The translations under genes were made by a program, and so were the position numbers. From assembly GCF_018555685.1 (NCBI RefSeq), contig NZ_JAFLWW010000006.1, positions 248,001-312,000 of the forward strand: DNA of 64,000 bases, given 5' to 3'. This document shows positions 15,105 through 23,670 of the stretch, in pieces. Each line of letters begins with the position of its first letter. Within the stretch, counting starts at the first letter, position 1. The notes beneath the pieces are model-generated. The model did not search any database. It had not been told where the DNA came from and saw only the letters and a program-made list of their open reading frames with translations. This stretch comes from Aminobacter anthyllidis. GTDB lineage: Bacteria; Pseudomonadota; Alphaproteobacteria; Rhizobiales; Rhizobiaceae.

Positions 15105-15332
15105 ATGGAAAATTTTCTGGATAAAGCTCAGCTGCGTTCGATCGAGACGCAGAAGAAAACAGCGGAACGCAACAGCGCCATGGCTGAATATCAGTCGGAA
15201 GCAAAAGCCCGTGCCATCAAGACCGCAAAGTTGCGGGAATTGCGCTTGGCCAAAGACGAGGCTGACCGCGCCGCCGAGGCCCTGAAACCCGTGGAACCCA
15301 AGAAGAAGCGGGTGACGCGCGCTGCAAAGTAG
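15105..15332 (+). CDS. Small hypothetical Lys/Ala/Glu-rich protein
   Basis: A 75-residue, highly charged protein starting MENFLDKAQLRSIETQKKTA and ending in a basic tail (EPKKKRVTRAAK). The pattern of A, K, E and R suggests one long helix; no membrane segment or cysteine is present. A TTG at 15093 has the better ribosome binding site (AGAGGA, 9 bases upstream), so the true N-terminus may be four residues longer. It is divergent from groESL. No family is recognised. Confidence 0.6.
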   Translation: MENFLDKAQLRSIETQKKTAERNSAMAEYQSEAKARAIKTAKLRELRLAKDEADRAAEALKPVEPKKKRVTRAAK

Positions 15333-15378
15333 CCAGCGGCGCATTTTTCTGGCCACCAAGACTGCCACTCCTGCTTAG

Positions 15379-15480
15379 AGCGCCGTGCGTCCGAATGGAC
15401 GCACAAAGGACGCTTTGATCCTTGGAATCGACGCATCGTGCTTTCCGAAAATCGGTGCGATTTTCGGGCCGATGCGTTTG
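15379..15480. repeat. Palindromic intergenic repeat with nested hairpins
   Basis: Two hairpins lie in tandem. The first is GTGCGTCC (15385-15392) pairing with GGACGCAC (15397-15404). The second has an outer stem ACGCATCG (15431-15438) with CGATGCGT (15470-15477) enclosing a perfect CCGAAAATC (15445-15453) with GATTTTCGG (15459-15467). Elements like this are dispersed in Mesorhizobium-type genomes. The rest of the 15333-15758 gap holds no gene I can support. Confidence 0.65.
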
Positions 15481-15718
15481 GCAGGATGGTCAGTGGGCCG
15501 ATGCTTGTTCGATGATGCCGGCCCCGCATCTGTCGACGAGCCTATTGCATTGTCCGAGATCCCTCCCCATATGAGACCCATCGGCAATCCGCCGGGAGCG
15601 AAACGCGCGTCGAGATACGATGTCGGGTTCTGCCGCGGATTGTTGAATTTGCCCTGATTGACGGCTGACCGACCACGAATGTACCGGCGGTGTGCGCAAG
15701 TCTCAGGACCCAGAGGGA

Positions 15719-15741
15719 AGCGGGCTGGCGCCCGCTTTTTT
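15719..15741 (+). terminator. Rho-independent terminator, plus-strand orientation
   Basis: AGCGGGC pairs with GCCCGCT around a four-base loop and is followed by a run of six T. The nearest plus-strand gene ends almost 400 bases upstream, so this may end a long transcript or an unannotated small RNA starting around 15640-15680. No strong promoter was found for such an RNA. Confidence 0.75.
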
Positions 15742-15758
15742 CGTTTCTGGGCTTCGCC

Positions 15759-16604
15759 CTAGGAGCGGGATGCCTCGACCGGCTGTGGTTGAAGCCGAAA
15801 CATCGCCCTGGCTATTCCCTTGATCCGAGTGCCGTCGACAAGCGCCGTGTCGTTCGGCAGCAGCGTCGTCACCTTTCCGATTCCGAGATCCGCAAGCTGG
15901 AACGGCGTGCCGTGGCCGTATTCGAGATGCCCGCGGCCGATGATGCCGATCACAAGCGGCGGTTTGTCGGTCATCCGCGCCTTGGCGATGTTGCAGGCGA
16001 AGGCACGATCCCAGGTTTGCTGTGCCCTGACGAAGCGGTCGAACTCCGGCGCTTCGGGCGAAGTCACCTTGCGCGCCGGCGAACCGCCGCCGGTGATGTC
16101 GAACAGGTACTGGCGATAGGCGGGCGTCGCATGCGCGGAGGGCGTGAGGCTGTCGCGATCGTCGAGCGGAATGGCATCCCAGCCTTCCTTGCCGACCCGT
16201 GTCACCAGTTCGCGGTAGCAGTTGAGCGCCAGCATCGGGACGCCAAACTCGCGGCAGAAATGGAAGATCGGCAGGTAGAGCTCAGCCGGGAAACCCCAGA
16301 CCTTGCCCCATTCGGCTGCCTCCAGAAACGCCTGCTGGTCGAGCTTGCCGGCAACCCAGTCGTCGAGCACGGGCTGCAGCCGGCGCGGGAACATTTCGAA
16401 ACCGATGGCGATGTCGTTGCGCAGCGTCCGCATCGCCGTGCAGACATGCAGCTGCCAGCGATGGATGTCGTAGCGGTCATGCGTTTCGCCGAGCAGCAGC
16501 ACATTGCTCTGCGCCACCTCCCGCATCAGCTCAGGATGATCGAGCAACGCTCCGCTGTCGGGTTCGAGCCAGCGGGCGACGGGATGGTTCCATGTGTCCG
16601 TCAC
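15759..16604 (-). CDS. ChaN-family iron/heme-associated protein
   Basis: A 281-residue protein of the ChaN (DUF399) family, which in Campylobacter binds heme dimers and is iron-regulated. Diagnostic stretches are NVLLLGETHDRYDIHRWQL, IAIGFEMFPRRLQPVLDDW and VIGIIGRGHLEYGHGTP. It starts with GTG 16604, immediately after the stop of the preceding gene. No signal peptide or lipobox is visible, unlike lipoprotein ChaN, so it may be cytoplasmic. As the last gene of the receptor/ABC/HutX-like operon it is likely part of heme or iron handling. Function in bacteria of this type is not established. Confidence 0.85.
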   Translation of the reverse strand: MTDTWNHPVARWLEPDSGALLDHPELMREVAQSNVLLLGETHDRYDIHRWQLHVCTAMRTLRNDIAIGFEMFPRRLQPVLDDWVAGKLDQQAFLEAAEWGKVWGFPAELYLPIFHFCREFGVPMLALNCYRELVTRVGKEGWDAIPLDDRDSLTPSAHATPAYRQYLFDITGGGSPARKVTSPEAPEFDRFVRAQQTWDRAFACNIAKARMTDKPPLVIGIIGRGHLEYGHGTPFQLADLGIGKVTTLLPNDTALVDGTRIKGIARAMFRLQPQPVEASRS

Positions 16605-16608
16605 GGCG

Positions 16609-17334
16609 TCACCCGAAGCTCGCCGGCGCGCCGGTGACCGTAAGTCCGGTCTCGGCGCCGTCGATGGCGAGCGCGACGAAGCGCAGTTGGTCAGCACCGC
16701 TCTCGCGGCGCCAGCCGGAAACCGACCCGCCCTTGAGGTGCAGGTGGAAGTCCGGCTGCATGACGTTGACATATCCCATGACAGGCTTGACTGCCGGCAT
16801 GTCGCCTTCCCAGGCCTGCCAGAAGGACGGCCGGCTGAACTCGATCCTGACACGGCCACCGCTGCGCTCGGCGGCGGCGAAGGGCTCAAGCCCGGCATCG
16901 TCGGCGTCGAGCTCCTTGCGGTCGCCGGCGTTGGCGCTGGGCCTGTCTTCGAGGGGAAGCGGGGCCCCTTGCGGGAACTCGCCAAGCAAGGCGTCGAACG
17001 GCTCGAGGCCCTCGAAGCCGGTGACATTGGCAATGCTTTCGCCGTCGACACCGCGCAGCTCGATGCGTGGATAGGATTTTTCGCGCATCACCGACGTGCG
17101 ATCTACGATGACGGTGGCGATGGCCGCCAGTTCGATCCGCGAATTGTGCTCGGTACCTTGGCAGACCAGCCAGCCGTCCTCGATGCGAACCTGATCGACA
17201 GTGCCGATACGCTCATGCGTGGCGCCAAGGCGCTCCGAATTGATCATCACCCGCCCGATGGCGGGCAGGCGCGCAAGCAAGGCGGCGGGGGCGACGTCGA
17301 GGCGTTCGCGTTTGTGGGGCGTGCGGGCGGTCAT
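16609..17334 (-). CDS. HutX/ChuX/HemS-like heme utilisation protein (tentative)
   Basis: A 241-residue soluble protein with LLARLPAIGRVMINSERLGATHERIG and DRTSVMREKSYPRIELRG, resembling one repeat of the HemS/ChuX/HutX heme-binding fold, where GVDGESIANVTGFEG would match the FNADG-x-x-IHKI strand. Such proteins carry or degrade heme in the cytoplasm. ATG 17334 has AGGAA seven bases upstream, overlapping the stop region of the ABC gene; a second ATG at 17340 is too close. Position between the ABC transporter and ChaN supports a heme/iron role. The family assignment is tentative because key ligands cannot be confirmed by eye. Confidence 0.5.
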   Translation of the reverse strand: MTARTPHKRERLDVAPAALLARLPAIGRVMINSERLGATHERIGTVDQVRIEDGWLVCQGTEHNSRIELAAIATVIVDRTSVMREKSYPRIELRGVDGESIANVTGFEGLEPFDALLGEFPQGAPLPLEDRPSANAGDRKELDADDAGLEPFAAAERSGGRVRIEFSRPSFWQAWEGDMPAVKPVMGYVNVMQPDFHLHLKGGSVSGWRRESGADQLRFVALAIDGAETGLTVTGAPASFG

Positions 17335-17343
17335 GGGCATTTC

Positions 17344-19080
17344 CTATGCGAATTGCAGGACTGGATTTTCGTTCGCCGCTTCGGCTTTCGGCTCGAGATC
17401 GATGACACGCATGGTCCCCAGCGCCTTGGGGCTGCGGTGCGAGACGACGACGAATGTTGTTGCCGGCAGATGTTTCCTGAGCACCGAAAACAGTTCCGCC
17501 TCGGCGGCCTCGTCGAGCGCGCTTGTCGCCTCGTCGAGGAACAGCCAGTCTGGCTTGAGCACGAGCGCGCGGGCCAGCGCCAGGCGCTGAAGCTCGCCGC
17601 CGGAGAGGCCCGACTGCACCAGCGGGTGGCCTTCCGCGGCATCTTCGAGCCGCAGCATGTCGCTGTCGCCGAAGCCGACGGCCTCGATGGCACGGCGCAA
17701 TTCCTGTCGCGTGAAGCCGTGGGCGGACGCGGGGTAGGCGACCGCACCGAAGATGTCGCCCTGCGGGAAGTAGGCCTTCTGCGACAGGAACAGCTTGCTT
17801 GCTGAAGGCATCTCGATACGGCCGTCGCCATGGTCCCAGCCGCCTGCCATTGCCTTGAGCAGCGTGGTCTTGCCGAGCCCTGACTGGCCGCGCAGCCACG
17901 CTGTCTCGCCGGGTCGGACATCAAGGGAGCGTATCGACAGCAGCTCACGGCCCTCGGGCGTCCGCAACTTGAGATCGCGCACATGCAGTCCACCTGCCGA
18001 CGCTTCATGGACGATGCCTGAAGGTCGGCCACGCACCGCCTCTGTCGCGGCAAGGAAGCCGTCGAGGCGCGACGAGGCGGCAACCAGATTTGACAGCGGT
18101 TTGTAGGAAAAGATGAACCACGACAGCGTGGTGACCACGTTGGAAAACGCCATGGCGATCTGCATCAGACCGCCAAGCGCGATGCTGCCGGCGAGGAAGC
18201 CGGGCAGGGCGACGAACAGCGGAATGCGCAGCACGGTATGCTGGTAGGGGAAGGTGAAGCACCCGAGCAGGAACTCGCGGCCGGCCAGCTTGCGCCAGTT
18301 CTGGGCAATGCCGTCGAAGCGCCGGTCGAGCCCGGAGCGCTCGACATCTCCGCCGCCCATCAGCGCGATCTCGTCGGCCGACTGGCGGATGCGCGCCATG
18401 GCGAAGCGGAAATCGCCCTCGCGCTTTTGCTGCGTGTAGAACAGCGACTTCAGCGGCCGGCCGAGCAGATGCGTCAGCGCGCTTGACAGCGCGACATAGA
18501 TGAACGCCGCCCAGACCATGTAGCGCGGGATCGACACGTCGAAGCCGAACAGCGAGAAGCTCAGCGCGAAGGTCGACAGCCCCCACAGCAGGGCGAGATA
18601 GGAGAAAATGCCGACGATCTTGGTGATCAGCTCGATGCCTTCGTCGAGGATACCCTTGACGAACAGGCCGCAATCGTCGGCGATGCGCTGGTCGGGATTG
18701 TCGACATCGCGCGGGCAGTCGCCCTGGGTCAGCCGCCAATAGGCGCGGTCGGCGAACCATGAGCCGAGCGCTGCCTCGGTCAGCGACTTGCGCCACCTGA
18801 TGTGCAGGATCTTCTGCAGGTAGTCGGCCGCCAGTGAACGCGCCGAGTTGGCGGCCACGATGCCGGCAAAAACCCAGATCTGCCAGACCGCGGCCTTGGC
18901 ATCGACTTTCTCCAGCGCGCCGTAGAAGGCCGAGGTCCAGGTCACCAGCCGGATGGTGAAATAGATGCCTGCCAGCTGCAGCGCGATGACCGCGGCGAGA
19001 TGGACAAGGCTCGTCTTGCCGCCCTTGCCGGCAATGCAGAGCTTGAGCAGGCGAACGAACTGCTTGAGGACGTTGATCAC
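17344..19080 (-). CDS. SbmA/BacA-like (ABCD-type) ABC transporter, fused membrane and ATPase domains
   Basis: A 578-residue protein with an N-terminal SbmA_BacA-type membrane domain (VLKQFVRLLKLCIAGKGGKT, WRKSLTEAALGSWFADRAYW, NPDQRIADDCGLFV) and a C-terminal ATPase (Walker A RGQSGLGKTTLLKAMAGGW, signature LSGGELQRLALARAL, Walker B WLFLDEATSALDE). Relatives such as YddA and mycobacterial Rv1819c have an exporter fold; Rv1819c imports cobalamin and other hydrophilic molecules. It starts with GTG 19080. Sitting directly behind a TonB-dependent receptor, it may carry the receptor's ligand, or a peptide, across the inner membrane. Direction of transport is inferred. Confidence 0.85.
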   Translation of the reverse strand: MINVLKQFVRLLKLCIAGKGGKTSLVHLAAVIALQLAGIYFTIRLVTWTSAFYGALEKVDAKAAVWQIWVFAGIVAANSARSLAADYLQKILHIRWRKSLTEAALGSWFADRAYWRLTQGDCPRDVDNPDQRIADDCGLFVKGILDEGIELITKIVGIFSYLALLWGLSTFALSFSLFGFDVSIPRYMVWAAFIYVALSSALTHLLGRPLKSLFYTQQKREGDFRFAMARIRQSADEIALMGGGDVERSGLDRRFDGIAQNWRKLAGREFLLGCFTFPYQHTVLRIPLFVALPGFLAGSIALGGLMQIAMAFSNVVTTLSWFIFSYKPLSNLVAASSRLDGFLAATEAVRGRPSGIVHEASAGGLHVRDLKLRTPEGRELLSIRSLDVRPGETAWLRGQSGLGKTTLLKAMAGGWDHGDGRIEMPSASKLFLSQKAYFPQGDIFGAVAYPASAHGFTRQELRRAIEAVGFGDSDMLRLEDAAEGHPLVQSGLSGGELQRLALARALVLKPDWLFLDEATSALDEAAEAELFSVLRKHLPATTFVVVSHRSPKALGTMRVIDLEPKAEAANENPVLQFA

Positions 19081-19144
19081 CGACGGGGCCTTTCATCAAT
19101 GACGCAGGGCAACGTGCCCTGCGCCGGATCTCGTTCGTTTCGCC

Positions 19145-21454
19145 TCAGAAGCGCACGGTGGCGCCGAGCTTGAAGGTGCGGCCTGGAGCCACCTGCATTT
19201 CCGGATTGTTGGCGTTGGCCACCGGCGCCGAAATCACGTTGGTGACGCCGGTGAGCGTGTTGGGGAAATAGCGGCGGTCGAAGATGTTCTGGATGCCGAA
19301 ATCGACATCGACGTTTTCGGTCGGCTTCCAGCGGGCGTAGGCGTCGAACACCGCATAACCGCCGGGCTTGAAGGCATTGGGGTCGGCACGTTCGGTGACG
19401 CCATGGGCGAAGGTCGCGACGAGCTCGGTCTCGAGGTTCCAGTCGGGGATGAGGTAGCGTCCGCCGAGCACCGCGGTCAGCGGAACCGCACCGTCGAACG
19501 CTGTTTCGGCAGCGCTCGCCGAAATCCGCTGCGTGCCCTTCTGGTAGGAGATCGAGGCGTTGAGGAACAGGTTGTTGTAGACCTCGTATTCGCCACCGAA
19601 TTCGATGCCCCAGACCTTCACGTCCTCGACATTGTCGGAGGTGTATCGCTCGGTCGGGCCGGGCACGGGCTGCAGCGAGCGGATGAAATCCTTGTAGTCG
19701 GCATAGAAGCCGGTGAGGCTGAAGTAGCCCTTGTCGAGCTCGCCGCGCACGCCGACTTCGTAGCTGCGGACGAATTCCGGCTTGAGGTTGGGATTGGGGA
19801 TCACCTCGACCATTCCAGTCGATCCGATCGACAGCGACGACGCGAACAGCTGCTGCGACGTCGGCATCTTGAAGCCTTCGCCATAGCCGGCATAGATCGA
19901 GTAGGTGTCGTTCAGCTCATACATCGCGCTGATCCGCTTGATCAGCCGGGTCTCGTCGATCTTTTTCGGCTGGAAGCCGGGCAGCGGAACGTAGTCCCTG
20001 TCGCCGGTCGGATCGATCGAATAGTGCGCCAGGCGCGCGCCGGGCGTGATGGTCAGCCGGTCGTCTAGCAGCTTGATCTCGTCCTGCAGGTAGATGTCGG
20101 CGCGGACGGTGTCGACTTCGGGGAAGTTGAAGCCCTGGTTGTTGGCCGTGGTCGAGGTGCCGGTCGTCAGGTTGTTGGTTGTGTTGTAGCCGGCATAGCT
20201 GCTGTTGGTCAGGTCGCCGTCGAAGCCATAGGTCAGCTTGTGCGCCAGGCCGCCCAGTTCGAAGGACGAGTTGGCCTGCACGTCGGCCTCGAAGAAGTCC
20301 TCGCCATAGTTGCGGACCTGGATGTTCTGCTGGCGCCGCGTCGGATAGGTGCGCAGCTGGTTGCTGTAGGTGTCGCGCTTCTGCGGTGAGTAGGAGATCT
20401 GCCACTTGATCTCGTCGAGCCAGGGCGCGTCGACTTTCCAGTCATGCGACAGGGCCAGCCTGTAGCGTTCCATCTCCAACTCGCGCTGCCAGCTCGTGCT
20501 GGTGTAGCCCCCGAGTGCCGCGCTCGAGTCATACATCTGCTGGATCGTGGTGTTGCGGTTGAACCATTCGCCGGTCAGCTTGACCTCGTGATCCTGGGTC
20601 GGGTTCCACTGCAGCTTCATCAGCCCGTTGAAGGCGTCGGTGTCGGCGGGAAATGCCTTGTTGCAGGGCCAGATCGCCTGGCGCGGGCAGCCCCACTGGC
20701 CGCCATCCGCACGGCTGTTGCTGAAATCGCCTTCCGAGGCGCCGAGATGGCCGAAACTGCCGAGGAACTTGAAGTCGCCGGATTCTGCGGCCGCACTCAC
20801 CTGCTTGCGGAATGAATCGTCGTAGCTGTCATAGGCCGTCTTCATCTCGACGGCCCATGGCTTGGAGCCGTCGAGCAGGTCGTCGGGGTCGAGCGTGCGG
20901 AAGGCGACGGCACCGCCAAGCGCGTCAGCGCCCTGGAGCACCGAGTTGGGGCCGCGCACGATCTCGGCGCTGCGCATGTTGAACGGGTCGACGAAGTCGC
21001 GGCTGCCGTCGATGATCTGCTCCTGGATGCGCGAGCCGTCGACGGTCATCTGGACGCGGTTTCCGCCCATGGCGCGGATGTTGAAGCCGGTCAGCTGGCC
21101 GAACGGGTTGGTCAACGACGTCGTGCGCGACACGGTGACGCCCGGCTCATAGCGAACCATGTCCTGGATGTCGCGGACGACATGGCGCTGCAGGGTTTCG
21201 CGATCGATGACCGAGACCGACATCGGAATGTCGAGCACCTTGCCGGTGGTGCGTGCCGAGGTGACGACGAGCCGGTCGAGCACGATGCGCTCTTCATTGC
21301 TCAGCAGCGGCTTGATTTCCTCGGCCTTCTTGACCGGTACCGGTGTGGCTGCCGTCTGTGCGCCGGCGATGCCGGCCGATTGCAGCAACAGCAGCGAAAC
21401 GCCAGCCAGAAGGATATGCGACCGCGAACCGCGACCGGTTTGAACGTTAGACAT
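19145..21454 (-). CDS. TonB-dependent receptor, hemoglobin/heme family
   Basis: A 769-residue outer-membrane receptor. A signal peptide (ILLAGVSLLLLQSAGIAGAQ) is followed by the plug (residues about 60-190, with SVIDRETLQRHVVRDIQDMV and RGPNSVLQGADALGGAV) and a beta barrel ending in an aromatic residue (TFKLGATVRF). The plug pattern and GFNIRAMGGNRVQMTVDGSR fit heme/hemoglobin-type receptors. GAGGGGG precedes ATG 21454. Its promoter carries a palindromic TGA-N9-TCA box, so it should be iron-repressed. It leads the operon receptor, ABC, HutX-like, ChaN. A siderophore or cobalamin ligand cannot be excluded. Confidence 0.88.
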   Translation of the reverse strand: MSNVQTGRGSRSHILLAGVSLLLLQSAGIAGAQTAATPVPVKKAEEIKPLLSNEERIVLDRLVVTSARTTGKVLDIPMSVSVIDRETLQRHVVRDIQDMVRYEPGVTVSRTTSLTNPFGQLTGFNIRAMGGNRVQMTVDGSRIQEQIIDGSRDFVDPFNMRSAEIVRGPNSVLQGADALGGAVAFRTLDPDDLLDGSKPWAVEMKTAYDSYDDSFRKQVSAAAESGDFKFLGSFGHLGASEGDFSNSRADGGQWGCPRQAIWPCNKAFPADTDAFNGLMKLQWNPTQDHEVKLTGEWFNRNTTIQQMYDSSAALGGYTSTSWQRELEMERYRLALSHDWKVDAPWLDEIKWQISYSPQKRDTYSNQLRTYPTRRQQNIQVRNYGEDFFEADVQANSSFELGGLAHKLTYGFDGDLTNSSYAGYNTTNNLTTGTSTTANNQGFNFPEVDTVRADIYLQDEIKLLDDRLTITPGARLAHYSIDPTGDRDYVPLPGFQPKKIDETRLIKRISAMYELNDTYSIYAGYGEGFKMPTSQQLFASSLSIGSTGMVEVIPNPNLKPEFVRSYEVGVRGELDKGYFSLTGFYADYKDFIRSLQPVPGPTERYTSDNVEDVKVWGIEFGGEYEVYNNLFLNASISYQKGTQRISASAAETAFDGAVPLTAVLGGRYLIPDWNLETELVATFAHGVTERADPNAFKPGGYAVFDAYARWKPTENVDVDFGIQNIFDRRYFPNTLTGVTNVISAPVANANNPEMQVAPGRTFKLGATVRF

Positions 21455-21520
21455 GACAGCCCCCTCGAAAAGTCTGGAAAAGCTGGCTGTCCGCGAACGA
21501 AGGGCTGGCGTAAGTTAATA

Positions 21521-21543
21521 TGAGTCGATGACTCAAGATTATA
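21521..21543 (-). promoter_or_regulatory. RirA-type iron box and -10 element of the heme-type receptor operon
   Basis: TGAGTC-N3-GACTCA (21521-21535) is a perfect inverted repeat that also fits the rhizobial iron-responsive motif TGA-N9-TCA. A perfect TATAAT lies beside it at 21543-21538 on the minus strand, so a bound repressor would cover the transcription start of the receptor gene. RirA binding is inferred from the motif. Confidence 0.65.
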
Positions 21544-21732
21544 AGGCTGTATAATCTGTTCCCATGCCGGCGCAAGCCCGGGCTGGCCCGGCGCGACACC
21601 TGGCCTCACCCGCAACAGGTACATGCCGGTGCCGGCTTCACACGGCCTGCGAGGATTTGAGCGGATCTCGGAAGACTTCCCGCGCGCATCGCCTTGACGT
21701 GACGGACGATTTTCGCCGAGCCATTTCGTGAA

Positions 21733-21755
21733 AATATGACTATCATTGTCATATT
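21733..21755 (+). promoter_or_regulatory. RirA-type iron box upstream of the ABC exporter gene
   Basis: AATATGAC (21733-21740), seven bases, then GTCATATT (21748-21755) form a perfect 8-base inverted repeat containing TGA-N9-TCA at 21737-21751. It lies 67 bases before the ABC transporter start and about 200 bases from the other box. The rest of the 21455-21822 divergent gap shows no gene. Confidence 0.65.
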
Positions 21756-21822
21756 ATTTGACAGCAAAGCACGAATGACCTAGCGAACCCGTCCCTGTTG
21801 TTCGAGCGGCGTCGGGTTGGCG

Positions 21823-23583
21823 ATGAAATTTCGAGAGAAACTGAACGCCTTGCGCAACATACCGCTCGGCGACTGGCGGATACTGATGCGGATAATGGGC
21901 ATCTACCGTCGAAAATTTTTTCTCGCCATTGCGCTTTCCCTGGCTGGAATCGTGCTTTCGGTGACGGTCCCGATCCTTTCACAGAAGATCATCGACAGCG
22001 TCATGGTCGGTAAGGACGGCTGGGCGGCGACCCAGTTCGCCGCCATTGCCATTGCAGCGGCGGTTATCAGGCACATGACGTCACGCTGGCACAATTCGTT
22101 GATCAACGACGTCGACGCCAGGTTCACCGCCCGGCTGTCCAGGCGCGTCTACTTCCGTCTCATGCGCATCCCCTACGAGAGTTCGGCATCGGCAGGCGGA
22201 AGCACGATCAACCTGCTCAATGAATCGCAGCGTGTCGCGAGCTTCATGCTGAGCGCTGCGCCGAACTTCGTCCTCACGATTTTGGGTGCCGCCGTCTCGT
22301 TCGCCGTGGCGCTGTACTACGACTATCTCATCTGCCTTCTGGCCTTTGTCGTTGCCCTGGTCTTCGCCTTATTTGCCCGCAAGACCAATGCGCAGTTGGG
22401 CGAGGCGAGCCGCAGCTCGTTCCGGCACAACAGCGCCCTGCAGGGGGCGACCGCCGAGACGGTGGGCAACATCCGCGGCATCAAGTCGAATGCAGTGGAG
22501 CGCTTCTTCATCGGGCGCTGGTCGGCGAAGTCAGCCGAAGCCATCAAGGCGCGCTGGCACATCCTCGACCTTTCGCACTCCTATTCATTCACGCTTGGCC
22601 TGCTGAGCGAGATTCTGACGCTTCTCGTGGTCCTCGTCGGCTGCTGGCGCATCCTGCGCGGCGATCTCACGATCGGCGGCCTGCTTGCGCTACAGCTCCT
22701 CGTCACCCGCGCAACCATGCCGATGCTGACCAGCGCTGGCATTCTGATCCAGTTCCATTCGGTCAGTGCCACGGTCTCGGCCCTTGCGGCCTTCGTCAAG
22801 CGTCAGCCGGAACGCGCCATCGTTGCCCCGGCGCTGCGTGCCGCCGATTTCGGTTCGATCACCGTGGAGGATCTGACCTTCCGTTATCCCGAGGCGACCG
22901 CCGCAGCGCTAAACGGCGTTAATCTGGCGCTGCCCGCGAGCGGCGTCGTAGCCATCGTCGGCCGCAACGGCTCGGGCAAGTCCAGCTTGCTGCGCGTGCT
23001 TTTGGGGCTCGAGCGCGACTATGACGGCAAGGTGGCGATCGGCGGCATAGACGTCCGCGCCTACAATCCGCGCTGGCTGCGCGGCCGCATCGGCGTCGTC
23101 GACCAGGAGACGTCGCTGTTTTCGGGCACCATCCGCGAGAACCTTCAGGCGTCGCTGCCACGCCCGCTCCGCAACGATGAGATCGACAAGGCGCTGGCGT
23201 TTTCCTCCGCCGACAAGTTCACCGCCGGCCTGCCCAAGGGCATCGACACCGAGCTGGTGCAGGCGGGGCAGAACCTCTCCGGCGGACAGCGCCAGCGCCT
23301 GGCGATATCCCGCGCCGTTCTCCGCGACCCGCATATCGCCGTTTTCGATGAGCCAACCTCGGCGCTCGATGCCGAATCGGCGATGTCGCTCGAGCGCGAG
23401 CTGCTGGCGTTTGGCCGCGACCGCCTCGTCATCATCGTCACGCACCATCTGTTTTCGGCGCGTTCGGCTGACATGATCGTCGTGCTCGATGAAGGCAGGA
23501 TCGTCGGCGTCGGCAGTCATGAGGCTCTGAGCACCGAATGCTCCGTCTATCAGGCCCTGTGGCGCGACTACGTCAGGGACTGA
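21823..23583 (+). CDS. ABC transporter, fused membrane and ATPase domains (exporter type)
   Basis: A 586-residue half-transporter: six membrane helices (about residues 30-310) and a nucleotide-binding domain with Walker A VGRNGSGKSSLLRVLLG, signature [17 protein letters not shown] and Walker B IAVFDEPTSALDAES. It lacks an N-terminal peptidase domain and has no adjacent membrane-fusion protein, so it probably works as a homodimer. ATG 21823 is preferred over TTG 21817. An iron box upstream suggests iron-starvation expression; candidate roles are siderophore export or YbtP/IrtA-like import. Cargo is unknown. A strong hairpin follows its stop. Confidence 0.85.
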   Translation: MKFREKLNALRNIPLGDWRILMRIMGIYRRKFFLAIALSLAGIVLSVTVPILSQKIIDSVMVGKDGWAATQFAAIAIAAAVIRHMTSRWHNSLINDVDARFTARLSRRVYFRLMRIPYESSASAGGSTINLLNESQRVASFMLSAAPNFVLTILGAAVSFAVALYYDYLICLLAFVVALVFALFARKTNAQLGEASRSSFRHNSALQGATAETVGNIRGIKSNAVERFFIGRWSAKSAEAIKARWHILDLSHSYSFTLGLLSEILTLLVVLVGCWRILRGDLTIGGLLALQLLVTRATMPMLTSAGILIQFHSVSATVSALAAFVKRQPERAIVAPALRAADFGSITVEDLTFRYPEATAAALNGVNLALPASGVVAIVGRNGSGKSSLLRVLLGLERDYDGKVAIGGIDVRAYNPRWLRGRIGVVDQETSLFSGTIRENLQASLPRPLRNDEIDKALAFSSADKFTAGLPKGIDTELVQAGQNLSGGQRQRLAISRAVLRDPHIAVFDEPTSALDAESAMSLERELLAFGRDRLVIIVTHHLFSARSADMIVVLDEGRIVGVGSHEALSTECSVYQALWRDYVRD

Positions 23584-23608
23584 CCGTCCACTGACGTAGC
23601 GGGTCGAT

Positions 23609-23633
23609 CAGGTGGAAATGATCTTTCCACCTG
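23609..23633 (+). terminator. Strong hairpin after the ABC exporter gene
   Basis: CAGGTGGAAA (23609-23618) and TTTCCACCTG (23624-23633) form a perfect 10-base stem with a 5-base loop, 26 bases after the stop codon. No T-run follows; the -35 hexamer of the nrdA promoter begins at the next base. Confidence 0.6.
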
Positions 23634-23659
23634 TTGACACGGCACCCGTCAGTTATACT
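23634..23659 (+). promoter_or_regulatory. Probable promoter of the nrdAB-cobF operon
   Basis: TTGACA (23634-23639) is a perfect -35 hexamer; TATACT (23654-23659) is the best -10, at a short 14-base spacing, so the true -10 may be shifted. Transcription would start just before the cobalamin riboswitch. Confidence 0.45.
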
Positions 23660-23667
23660 ACATGTAG
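23658..23667. promoter_or_regulatory. NrdR-box-like palindrome
   Basis: CTACATGTAG is a perfect palindrome matching 8 of 10 positions of the NrdR box core (CTATATATAG). It overlaps the promoter of a ribonucleotide reductase operon, the usual site of NrdR repression. A second box at the usual helical spacing was not evident. Confidence 0.35.
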
Positions 23668-23670
23668 ACA

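Noticed and set aside
15759-17051. 430-residue version of ChaN
   Set aside because: The first 149 residues are a Ser/Arg-rich shadow of the preceding gene; the family sequence begins at GTG 16604.
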